From the NCBI GenBank assembly GCA_023426865.1, contig JAEZBT010000024.1:1-47060 (forward strand): DNA of 47,060 nt, read 5' to 3'. Position numbers and translations under genes: made by a program. The notes beneath the pieces were generated by a model that did no database searches, was not told the origin of the DNA, and worked only from the letters and a program-made list of their open reading frames with translations. Shown here in pieces: positions 32,241-38,989 of the stretch. This DNA comes from Actinomycetes bacterium. GTDB lineage: Bacteria > Actinomycetota > Actinomycetes > Actinomycetales > Cellulomonadaceae. Positions within the stretch are counted from its first letter, which is position 1; every line of letters starts with the position of its first letter.

Positions 32241-32738
32241 ATGATCACCCTCAAGAAGCTGAAGATCTCGCAGGCGCTGAGCCGCGAAACTGTGGCCTTC
32301 ACCGCCGACATCTACTTCAACGGCAAGCGTGTCGGCGAGGCGTACAACGAGGGCCATGGTGGATCGACCATGGCCGCGCTGCACCATGTCGACGAGTTCA
32401 CCCGCGCTCGAATCGGTGGCGTGGTCAAGGACTACTTCAGCAAGAAGCCGGCCGCGGAGAGGATCCCCGGCATGGAGACGCTGGATGAGTACATCGACGA
32501 CCTGGTCTACGCCGAGCAGGAAAAGAAGGAGGCCGAGCGGCTGTACCGCAAGACCGCCAGGACCGTCCTGTTCGTACAGGGCGGCCTGCTGCGCCACCTC
32601 GTGGGCAAGGTCTCGCTGGAGGAAGCGGCCATCGATCAGTTCAAGCGCCGTAATCCTGACGCAACGGTTATCAACGGCATGCCCAAGGATCAGGCCATCG
32701 AGCTCCTCCTGAAGCACGTCCGCGGCCAGGTCGGCTAA
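32241..32738 (+). CDS. Hypothetical plasmid protein
   Basis: 165 aa from ATG 32241, ribosome-binding site AAGGAG 8 bases upstream; the longer in-phase frame from 31998 would translate the structured leader and is rejected. The start MITLKKLKISQALSRETVAF, with ADIYFNGKRVGEAYNEGHGG, is a beta-rich N-domain of a type I associate with uncharacterised plasmid and phage proteins. The rest is helical. Function unknown. Expression is expected to depend on the long structured leader. Confidence 0.65.
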   Translation: MITLKKLKISQALSRETVAFTADIYFNGKRVGEAYNEGHGGSTMAALHHVDEFTRARIGGVVKDYFSKKPAAERIPGMETLDEYIDDLVYAEQEKKEAERLYRKTARTVLFVQGGLLRHLVGKVSLEEAAIDQFKRRNPDATVINGMPKDQAIELLLKHVRGQVG

Positions 32739-32805
32739 CCGCCCCGGCAGCCCCCCGCAATCGATCCTGGACTGCTGGGCGCGCGTGCCACATCCGAGAG
32801 CCACT

Positions 32806-33099
32806 ATGGACACCATCACCGTTACCGGACCGCACGGTTCGTTCGAGGTCTGTGCCGCCACAGGGCAGATCGTGACCCCGTACACGCGCATGCCGCCCGT
32901 GTACCGCCACTACAGCGGTGCCAACGTCGCCCAGCTCAAGAGCTGGTGTGTTCGGCAGGGCCTGCTGGTGCCGCGGGAGGTTCCTCTCCTGTGCCTGACC
33001 ATGCGCCGTTACGGGGGCACGGTCGAGCCGGTCGAGGAAACCTTCCGCGAGGAGTGGGGCGACCATTACGCCTACTCTGCGACCACCCTGGCTGCCTGA
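32806..33099 (+). CDS. Small hypothetical protein
   Basis: 97 aa from ATG 32806. Starts with a strand pair (DTITVTGPHGSFEVCAATGQ) followed by RMPPVYRHYSGANVAQLKSW. No family recognised. It is 67 bp after the previous gene and is closed by a strong terminator, so it is probably the last gene of the 31921 transcript. The upstream gap has a TAACC but no GGTT arm. Confidence 0.55.
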   Translation: MDTITVTGPHGSFEVCAATGQIVTPYTRMPPVYRHYSGANVAQLKSWCVRQGLLVPREVPLLCLTMRRYGGTVEPVEETFREEWGDHYAYSATTLAA

Positions 33100-33148
33100 G
33101 CAGGGAATCGCGCTCCGGCCGCTGGCTAGCAACACCGCCAGCCAAACC

Positions 33149-33187
33149 AGGCCCCTGTCCTTTACGGACGGGGGCCTTTCCTTTTTC
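33149..33187 (+). terminator. Rho-independent terminator
   Basis: AGGCCCCTGTCC / GGACGGGGGCCT, a 12-bp stem with one wobble and 5-nt loop, followed by TTCCTTTTT. Confidence 0.9.
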
Positions 33188-33257
33188 CGGGCTTCCGAAG
33201 CACAACTTCGATGGCAGGGGCCACCTGCTGAAATGCCGCCCTACGTGGAGATGCATG

Positions 33258-33650
33258 ATGCGGGACTTCAATCAACCAACCCGGGCCGATAGAGCCGCAC
33301 CCCCCAGCCTCGGCACCACCGTCCAGGCCGTGCTCACCGCATGGCAGGCGCTGCGACTCCATGGCCCTTACGGGCACGAGACTGCAATTTGCTGGGTCCC
33401 GGGCGTGGGCCATTTCCAGCTGGCGGATGGGACCCCGGGGGACTGGCAGCTGCAGGCGGTCGAGCGCGGCAATGGCGGGCTTCCATCCTGCCGTGTAGCC
33501 ACGGCCGATGAGGTGACCGCTGTGCTTGATGCACTCGCTTGCGGGTTCGCTGAGATCCGCAGCAGCCCGACGTGCAGCCCATATCGGAACGCTGCCGGCG
33601 CCGGGCGAGTCCTGCACCGCGCCACGGGGCGCGCACTTGCTCAACCCTAG
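33258..33650 (+). CDS. Hypothetical protein
   Basis: 130 aa from ATG 33258, with GGAG 7 bases upstream; ATG 33255 is equally possible and the frame is open back to 32946. The middle reads as protein (GTTVQAVLTAWQALRLHGPYG, WVPGVGHFQLADGTPGDWQL, ATADEVTAVLDAL); the last 30 residues look less constrained. No family recognised. It lies between a terminator and the next operator; no promoter of the common type was found for it. Confidence 0.45.
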   Translation: MRDFNQPTRADRAAPPSLGTTVQAVLTAWQALRLHGPYGHETAICWVPGVGHFQLADGTPGDWQLQAVERGNGGLPSCRVATADEVTAVLDALACGFAEIRSSPTCSPYRNAAGAGRVLHRATGRALAQP

Positions 33651-33723
33651 TCGTCGTAGGTGCCCAAGCGCGATCCAGTGCACGTTTCGGCCTTTATGGG
33701 GTCCGTTCCACCCGGATAGAACG

Positions 33724-33783
33724 CAACCCGGGGCCGATCCGGCGTGGTTAGCGAGGTGTCCGGGGGGTGGAGCTGTCTAGGAT
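33724..33783 (+). promoter_or_regulatory. AACC-N17-GGTT family promoter
   Basis: CAACC at 33724, exact GGTT at 33746, TAGGAT -10 at 33778 (24 + 30). A start near 33790 lies about 20 nt before the next gene. Confidence 0.75.
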
Positions 33784-33809
33784 GAGGGCCACTGAATGCT
33801 GGTGTGTCC

Positions 33810-34823
33810 ATGGAACGAGACAAGAAGTCGAACCTGCAGCCTGTCGTCGCATCGAGCGAAGCCTGGCATCTGGGGAACCTCCGTGGCCTTGAGCGGGCCC
33901 TCGAGGTCGTCCGCGCGTCTATGCCGGACGCGCCCTCTTCCAGCTTGAATGCGTTCTCTGGCCAGCTGGCGCGCGCCCTGACAGATGAGGCCGAGTCTTC
34001 GTGGCGCGAGTACCTGCGCTACGCAGATCGGCCGCAGCTCAACCTGGACAGGCAGGCTGTCGACGTCACATACGACGAGGCGCGGGCCCTGCCCATGATC
34101 GCTTGGCCTGGGGACTCCGCCGACACGAGTTGGGGGCTGGTCGATCTGGAGGCCGACGGCGGTCCAGACATCATCATGGCTGCGCCCTTCCGCTCGGTGC
34201 GCCTGGACTCCCTGCCGGATGACAAGGTCATCGTGAAGCTGCACGACAGCTACCACACCGCGACGGCGGCCCTGGTCGAGATACTCACCTGCGCCTCGAG
34301 GGATGCTCGAAATGCCTTCATCGCGCCCGACGGCCGTGCCTCCTGGCGCCGACTGAACACCTTGATCAACATCTATCGCCAGTCCTCGCTTGCCGCGCTC
34401 AACACGCTGAAGGAGGATGAGTACATTGGCTGGAAGCCGACGCTGCCGGCTGAGTTCCAGCTCGATAGCGCGCCCCGGCTGATCTGCCAGATCGCTGGAA
34501 CGCCGCGGGCGCAGATGGCCCTTGCGACCTACCTGACCGCCACCTGGTTGCAGGCGCTGGCGGACGCGGCCGAAAGCCTTCCGCCTCAGCGGCGTCGGGC
34601 GAGCTTTGAGCTCCGGCTGGAGGAGGCTCGCACCTGCATGGAGGACGCCCTCAGCGGGATGAACCGGACAGTGGCAGCTGGCCACTGGACGACTGGTCGG
34701 GCTTTCCAGTGCATGGTCATCTTCCGTCCGCAACCGCAGTCCATCCCGGTCCTTGCAATCCTGCCATCAGCGGAGCCGGCCACGGTCGCCGAGCTTTCCC
34801 GGGCAAAGGGTCGCGGCGGGTAA
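33810..34823 (+). CDS. Hypothetical protein
   Basis: 337 aa from ATG 33810 (GTG 33804 adds two residues). Mostly helical, soluble, no signal peptide. Visible segments: LGNLRGLERALEVVRASMP, WREYLRYADRPQLNLDRQ, a strand region ALPMIAWPGDSADTSWGLV, and long helices (LATYLTATWLQALADAAESL). No family recognised. It has its own regulon-type promoter and precedes ssb by 94 bp. Confidence 0.6.
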   Translation: MERDKKSNLQPVVASSEAWHLGNLRGLERALEVVRASMPDAPSSSLNAFSGQLARALTDEAESSWREYLRYADRPQLNLDRQAVDVTYDEARALPMIAWPGDSADTSWGLVDLEADGGPDIIMAAPFRSVRLDSLPDDKVIVKLHDSYHTATAALVEILTCASRDARNAFIAPDGRASWRRLNTLINIYRQSSLAALNTLKEDEYIGWKPTLPAEFQLDSAPRLICQIAGTPRAQMALATYLTATWLQALADAAESLPPQRRRASFELRLEEARTCMEDALSGMNRTVAAGHWTTGRAFQCMVIFRPQPQSIPVLAILPSAEPATVAELSRAKGRGG

Positions 34824-34917
34824 CTCTGGCCAGCGGCCACCGGTAGCAAGATGCAGCGGCCAGAACGGGCCCGGGCGATCCGGGCGGCGAACTTACGCAG
34901 GGCGGGAGATTTGACAG

Positions 34918-35385
34918 ATGGCGAGAGGAGTCAACACGGTTCACCTGATCGGTGGGATTGGCGCGGCGCCGGAGGTCAAGGTGACCCAGGGCGGCCTGAC
35001 CATCACTACCGTGCGACTCGCCACGGACACCGTGCGAAAGGGCCACGACGGCCAGCAGGTGGTCAAGACGCAGTGGCATCGCGTCAAGTTCTTCGGGCGG
35101 CTAGGAGATCTGGCCGCGGACCTGATCGATAAGGGCAAGATGGTGTATGTCACTGGCAGCATCGACTACGACCAGTACACCAAGCCGGACGGGAGCAAGG
35201 TGTACACGACCGAGATCCACGCGTCTGGATTCGAGCTGCTCGGTGGCCGGGAACAGGGGTCCAGCCACGCGGGATCGAGTCGGAGCGGCCCCAACGACGA
35301 GCACGAGGCCGATCATGCCTATGGCCAGCCGCAGTATCAGGGTGCGGCCGCCCTCGGCCCCGATTTCGGGGACGAGAATTTCTAG
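34918..35385 (+). CDS. ssb: Single-stranded DNA-binding protein
   Basis: 155 aa from ATG 34918. The OB fold is clear: MARGVNTVHLIGGIGAAPEV, TTVRLATDTVRKGHDG, WHRVKFFGRLGDLAADLI, KGKMVYVTGSIDYDQY and TTEIHASGFELLG. A flexible Gly/Ser-rich linker leads to an acidic tip DFGDENF, which ends in Phe but differs from the usual DDDIPF tail used to recruit repair proteins. It would coat single-stranded plasmid DNA on entry or during replication. A terminator follows. Confidence 0.93.
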   Translation: MARGVNTVHLIGGIGAAPEVKVTQGGLTITTVRLATDTVRKGHDGQQVVKTQWHRVKFFGRLGDLAADLIDKGKMVYVTGSIDYDQYTKPDGSKVYTTEIHASGFELLGGREQGSSHAGSSRSGPNDEHEADHAYGQPQYQGAAALGPDFGDENF

Positions 35386-35479
35386 TTCAAGGACGCGTCG
35401 TCGCCTGGCAACACTGGTAACTGGCACGCCTTAAGCCCGGTCGAGCTTCGGGAGGTGTATGCCGCCGCGCGTCGAGCCC

Positions 35480-35519
35480 GCAACGAAAGAGCCCCGCGTA
35501 AGCGGGGCTCCTTCGTTGC
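35480..35519. terminator. Bidirectional terminator between ssb and a leftward gene
   Basis: 18-nt arms GCAACGAAAGAGCCCCGC / GCGGGGCTCCTTCGTTGC with one mismatch and a 4-nt loop. A and T runs at the arm bases suit either direction. Confidence 0.8.
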
Positions 35520-35533
35520 GGCAGGACTGAGGT

Positions 35534-36070
35534 TTAGGAGAAGGCGCGAATTGCTTCGCTGCCCGCCTCGCCGAAGTCGGTGGCCAAGTAGTCCGCCAGC
35601 ACCGCGGCGAGCTGTGCGGCCAGGGCCTTTGCCATGGCGGGGTTGTCCGGATTGTGCAGCTGGCGCGTGACCACTCTCATGAGGCTCTGGGGAAAGTTCC
35701 CTGTAGAAGCTAGCAGCGAGGTCACGACTCGAGAAAGAGTGTCTTGGTGTGCCGTGCCAGCGCTGGCCCCGTCCGGGTAGAGGCAGACCTCCAGTTGTCG
35801 CTGCCCCGTCCGACCCACAAAGCTGCGTGCAGCGAAGCCATGGCCCGACACCTGGCCCATGAGGAGAGATTCGCCCATGCTGCCGCTGCAACCAGGAACC
35901 GCAATATCCGCTGTGATGTCCGGGGCGAGAGCATCGAACAGCGGCACAAGCGGCCTCTCGGCGGGTCCTGCGCTGTAGAGCAGGCGAAGGCATCCCCCCT
36001 CCATGGTTGCCGATGTGGTTGCACCGAGCTGGGCTGTCAGGTGTTCGAGGATCGCTTGCTGCGCGGTCAT
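35534..36070 (-). CDS. Hypothetical protein
   Basis: 178 aa from ATG at 36070, with GGAG 7 bases upstream. N-terminal helix (TAQQAILEHLTAQLGATTS), a beta-rich middle (GCLRLLYSAGPAERPLVPLF, RQLEVCLYPDGASAG) and a helical end (AMAKALAAQLAAVLADYL). No signal peptide or membrane helix. No family recognised. It is divergent from the 36336 genes and appears to share their operator region. Confidence 0.6.
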   Translation of the reverse strand: MTAQQAILEHLTAQLGATTSATMEGGCLRLLYSAGPAERPLVPLFDALAPDITADIAVPGCSGSMGESLLMGQVSGHGFAARSFVGRTGQRQLEVCLYPDGASAGTAHQDTLSRVVTSLLASTGNFPQSLMRVVTRQLHNPDNPAMAKALAAQLAAVLADYLATDFGEAGSEAIRAFS

Positions 36071-36092
36071 GGGGAGTCTCCTGCAATTGAGA

Positions 36093-36154
36093 AAAGCCTA
36101 AGCGGTTGCGGCCAGCACCCGGCCCGCTAACTGGCGCTGACTCCGCCGCGGTTA
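36093..36154 (-). promoter_or_regulatory. Leftward AACC-N17-GGTT family promoter
   Basis: Read on the minus strand: TAACC from 36154, AGTT with first T at 36130 (24 bp), TAGGCT at 36098-36093, 32 bp on, slightly longer than the norm. It overlaps the rightward operator in a shared GGTTAACC. Confidence 0.5.
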
Positions 36155-36213
36155 ACCAGGCGTGTTCGCCCCGGAGTTGGGCAGGCGACGCGAGGCCTGC
36201 CGGCGACTACAGT
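36153..36213 (+). promoter_or_regulatory. Rightward AACC-N17-GGTT family promoter
   Basis: TAACC at 36153 (within palindromic GGTTAACC, 36150-36157), AGTT with first T at 36177, TACAGT -10 at 36208 (24 + 31). Confidence 0.65.
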
Positions 36214-36264
36214 TCCTGCCATGACTCCCGCGTGGAGCTTTCGACCGGGCGATTCCCGGAAACA

Positions 36265-36300
36265 CCCCGCGGGGCTCTTCCCGCAGGGGAGGCGCTCCGC
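36265..36300 (+). promoter_or_regulatory. Two-stem leader RNA element, copy C
   Basis: CACCCCGCGGGG then outer stem GCGGGGC (36269-36275) / GCTCCGC (36294-36300), inner hairpin CTTCCC (36277-36282) / GGGGAG (36286-36291). An extra hairpin GGTCCG/CGGACC (36307-36321) follows before the ribosome-binding site. Confidence 0.65.
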
Positions 36301-36335
36301 CCTGAAGGTCCGCACCGGACCAGGAGCGCTACATC

Positions 36336-36476
36336 ATGTTCAAGTTCAAAGTCGTTACCCGCCAGGGGTCCTTCGAGGTCGAGGCCACCTGCAGCATTGC
36401 TGCGGAGCTTGAGATCGAGGACCAGGGCCTGGGCGTTGCCATCGACGTCATCCCGTTGGGGGTGGGTCATGTCTGA
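36336..36476 (+). CDS. Small protein after leader element C
   Basis: 46 aa from ATG 36336, with AGGAG 10 bases upstream. Sequence MFKFKVVTRQGSFEVEATCS plus an acidic second half; alternating strands suggest a small beta protein. Placement behind a structured leader, good ribosome-binding site and overlap with the next start (8 bp) support it as real. No family recognised. Confidence 0.6.
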   Translation: MFKFKVVTRQGSFEVEATCSIAAELEIEDQGLGVAIDVIPLGVGHV

Positions 36477-36741
36477 GGTCGCCGTTTGCAAGGTTCTGGC
36501 TACCGCCCCCGGCGGCTACCTGGCCACCGTCACACCGGCTGGTGGCCCCCGCGGCTACGCGGCGATCCGAAGCGGATCAGCGCCGACCATCGACGAAGCC
36601 ATCGGACGTGCCATGGGGCGGCCGGGACTGCGCTTTGCCAGCGACAGCGACGAACGCGAAGCCCAGATCCTGACGTTCCGCCAGCGCGCCTTCAGTGTGC
36701 TAGCTAAGGACGACAAGCTCTGCACCATCGGCTTGCGCTGA
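36469..36741 (+). CDS. Small hypothetical protein
   Basis: 90 aa from ATG 36469, overlapping the 46-aa gene by 8 bp and so coupled. Begins with a strand region (VAVCKVLATAPGGYLATVTP) and ends helical (QILTFRQRAFSVLAKDDKL). A segment GSAPTIDEAIGRAMGRPGL resembles a small helix-loop-helix. No family recognised. Confidence 0.55.
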   Translation: MSEVAVCKVLATAPGGYLATVTPAGGPRGYAAIRSGSAPTIDEAIGRAMGRPGLRFASDSDEREAQILTFRQRAFSVLAKDDKLCTIGLR

Positions 36742-36755
36742 TCAAACCATCGAAG

Positions 36756-36782
36756 GGGTGCATCGCCAGGGCGATGGCACCC
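36756..36782 (+). promoter_or_regulatory. Leader hairpin before the 36796 gene
   Basis: GGGTGCATCGCC / GGCGAT-G-GCACCC, a 12-bp stem with one bulge and a 2-nt nominal loop; no U-tract, so a leader structure rather than a terminator. Confidence 0.5.
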
Positions 36783-36795
36783 GTGGAGCACATGC

Positions 36796-37239
36796 ATGGA
36801 CTACGAGAGTTACAACGCGGCATGGGGGGTGATCAGCCCGCTGATGCTGAAGCGTCTGGAAGAGCTTTCGGACGTATTCGGCGAGCACAGCGTCTCGATG
36901 ACCGAGCCCCGGCAGTCTGGCGACGAGGAGTGGTCGCACAGCGTCGAGCTGATGAGGGATGGCGAGGTTATCGCATCGCTGGATTTCACGCTGCACGATG
37001 GTGACGTGTACGGGGAGGAGGGGTTCTCCACCTCGCTGACCTGGTCGGCGGCGGACGGCGACCTGCCGGCCCACCGCTGGGCACCGTACGTCTACACCCC
37101 GGAGGCGTTCTCCCAGGACCTCGCCGAGATCCAGCGGCGGATTGAGCGGGAGCTGGACCCAGGCATCATCTGCGCCACAGTGATGGCAGACCTGCTGGTC
37201 TTGGCCCATCGCACAGAGGCGCCAGCCGCCACACCGTAG
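36796..37239 (+). CDS. Hypothetical acidic protein
   Basis: 147 aa from ATG 36796, GTGGAG 9 bases upstream. Acidic, soluble; a helix-rich start (YNAAWGVISPLMLKRLEELS), a strand-rich middle (HSVELMRDGEVIASLDFTLH, DVYGEEGFSTSLTWSAADG) and a helical end (FSQDLAEIQRRIERELDPG). No family recognised. A strong terminator follows, ending the 36220 transcript. Confidence 0.6.
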   Translation: MDYESYNAAWGVISPLMLKRLEELSDVFGEHSVSMTEPRQSGDEEWSHSVELMRDGEVIASLDFTLHDGDVYGEEGFSTSLTWSAADGDLPAHRWAPYVYTPEAFSQDLAEIQRRIERELDPGIICATVMADLLVLAHRTEAPAATP

Positions 37240-37245
37240 TACCCC

Positions 37246-37275
37246 AACCCCCTGCAGCATGCTGCAGGGGGTTTT
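37246..37275 (+). terminator. Rho-independent terminator
   Basis: Perfect 13-bp stem AACCCCCTGCAGC / GCTGCAGGGGGTT with a 2-nt nominal loop, then TTTT. It is one of the strongest terminators in the window. Confidence 0.92.
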
Positions 37276-37299
37276 CTATGCCTGAGTGGGGCTGGCAGG

Positions 37300-37360
37300 T
37301 AACCCCCCACCCATCGGCCCGGGTTGGCCCAGCTTGGGCTGGGGGGGGAGGGCTTACAGT
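37300..37360 (+). promoter_or_regulatory. AACC-N17-GGTT family promoter with G8 spacer tract
   Basis: TAACC at 37300, exact GGTT at 37322, TACAGT -10 at 37355 (24 + 31). A run of eight G (37341-37348) sits in the spacer between activator arm and -10. Confidence 0.72.
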
Positions 37361-37391
37361 CCTCAGGTCTCAGTAGACCTTGCTCGCATTC

Positions 37392-38879
37392 ATGAAGAAG
37401 ACCGCACTGTCCCTGGCCCTCGCAACCGTGCTCATTGCCGGTGCCCCGACTGCCATGGCAGCGACCGCATCCACGATCGCCAGTGTCGCTGCCCGTGCCG
37501 ACGGAGGTGACGTCGAGGCGATGTACGAGGCCGGCCGCTATTACTTGGCCACCGGCGAAGTGCCCCGCGGCATCTTGTACCTGGAGAGCGTCATCCGGTC
37601 GGGGGCAGCAACTGGTGCGTACGCCCACGCCGCCCTCGCCGATTACTACGAGGGTAGCCGTCATCAGCAGGTCGCCCGCGAGGCCATGTACTACCACCTG
37701 CAGCAGGCCGCGGTGAAGGGCGACGTTGCTTCACAGGTGAAGCTCGGCAAGGAGCTGCTGGCCCAGGCTCGCATTCCCGGCACCGACCCGGCTACGCGCT
37801 CCCAGAATCAGAATCAGGCCCGCGTGCTGCTCGAGCATGCCTTCAATGCCGGCGACGAGAGCGAGGCTGGCTATCTACTGGGCCACGCTCTGCTGACTGG
37901 TGACGGACAGGCGACTGACACGATGGGCGGGCAGGCATGGCTGGCCAAGGCTGCGCAGCGCGGTCACACCCGGGCGGCGGCCGAGCTGGCCAACCACTAC
38001 GTGGCGACCGGCAACGGGGCTAGCGCCAAACCGTATTTCGAGCTCGCCGCCAACGCCGGCGACGGCAATGCCATGCTGGCCCTGGCAAATGGCCATCTGG
38101 ATGGCTCCCTTGGAGCGCCGAGCCCGGGTGAGGCAAGGAAGTGGGCAGAGCGTGCAGTTGCCGCCGGTGTCGCCGGCGCCACGACCGTCCACCAACTCGC
38201 CCAGTCGGCAAGTGCTTCCGCCACCAGCCCGGCGGTCATCGTCCGCCCGCCGGCCGCTGCCCCGGCGGCAGCCAACGAGGATCGCGGCTTCGTCGCACGT
38301 CTGCGCGGCATCTTTGGCCGCAAGGAGCGGGACTATCCGGCTGTGAGCAACCGCTACGAGCCGGAGAACGGAATCATAGCCGCCTCGCCAGAAGACGAGG
38401 CCGAGGTTCTGCGTCGCAAGGTGGCGCAGCTGGAAGCGATCGTTACTGACCTTGCCGGCGGAGGGGAGCGCGCACGGGTGGCGCGCGCCCAGTCCGTGGA
38501 CCTTTCCCTCGAGTACCAGGACCTGCGTGATCCCCTGACCACGAACCAGCGTGGCCTGGACGCCCATGCGGCCGGCAACTATGCCGAGGCCTACCGCTAC
38601 TTCAGCCGGGCCGCCCGGGGCGGCGATGTCGATGCAATGAACAACATGGGTCTGCTGCTGCTGCAGGGCCTGGGCGTCGAGCAGAATACGTCGAAGGCCA
38701 TGGAGATGTTCCGAAGGGCATCCGAGATGGGCCATGCAACCGCGGCACATAACATCGGTTACATGTATGAGAACGGCGTGGGCGTCCGTCAGGACATCAG
38801 TCGGTCCCGGGTGTGGTACCGCCACTCGGCAACCATGGCTCGCCGCGCTGGGCAGGTGATGACGGCACAGGCCTACTGA
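37392..38879 (+). CDS. Exported Sel1-like repeat protein
   Basis: 495 aa from ATG 37392 (TTG 37380 also in frame), with signal peptide MKKTALSLALATVLIAGAP. It is built of Sel1/TPR-like alpha repeats in two blocks: residues about 35-270 (VEAMYEAGRYYLATGEVPRG, AQRGHTRAAAELANHY, AGDGNAMLALANGHLDGS) and 395-475 (AHAAGNYAEAYRYFSRAA, GDVDAMNNMGLLLLQG, MGHATAAHNIGYMYENGVGV). A low-complexity linker joins them. Sel1 proteins are scaffolds in signalling or cell-surface assembly. A periplasmic adaptor of the transfer or pilus system is possible. It has a regulon-type promoter and is closed by a terminator. Confidence 0.82.
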   Translation: MKKTALSLALATVLIAGAPTAMAATASTIASVAARADGGDVEAMYEAGRYYLATGEVPRGILYLESVIRSGAATGAYAHAALADYYEGSRHQQVAREAMYYHLQQAAVKGDVASQVKLGKELLAQARIPGTDPATRSQNQNQARVLLEHAFNAGDESEAGYLLGHALLTGDGQATDTMGGQAWLAKAAQRGHTRAAAELANHYVATGNGASAKPYFELAANAGDGNAMLALANGHLDGSLGAPSPGEARKWAERAVAAGVAGATTVHQLAQSASASATSPAVIVRPPAAAPAAANEDRGFVARLRGIFGRKERDYPAVSNRYEPENGIIAASPEDEAEVLRRKVAQLEAIVTDLAGGGERARVARAQSVDLSLEYQDLRDPLTTNQRGLDAHAAGNYAEAYRYFSRAARGGDVDAMNNMGLLLLQGLGVEQNTSKAMEMFRRASEMGHATAAHNIGYMYENGVGVRQDISRSRVWYRHSATMARRAGQVMTAQAY

Positions 38880-38908
38880 CTACTTCTCCCAGGAAGGGAG
38901 GCGGGTGG

Positions 38909-38937
38909 GGGGCGGGTCTTCGGGTCCGCCCCTTTTT
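38909..38937 (+). terminator. Rho-independent terminator (rightward)
   Basis: GGGGCGG / CCGCCCC stem followed by TTTTT, after the Sel1 gene. Confidence 0.85.
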
Positions 38938-38943
38938 CATGGC

Positions 38944-38974
38944 CGGAAAAAGAAAGGCGCCCCGAAGGGCGCCC
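38944..38974 (-). terminator. Rho-independent terminator (leftward)
   Basis: On the minus strand GGCGCCC / GGGCGCC with a 4-nt loop, then TTTCTTTTT; it ends the GHKL ATPase transcript. Confidence 0.85.
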
Positions 38975-38989
38975 AGTGATACAGGTCTC

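Noticed and set aside
32736..32806. Possible AACC/GGTT promoter before the 32806 gene
   Set aside because: TAACC is present, but no GGTT arm occurs at the right distance and no TANNNT follows.
34821..34917. Possible AACC/GGTT promoter before ssb
   Set aside because: TAACT is present, but the second arm reads GTAG and no -10 is at the fixed distance.
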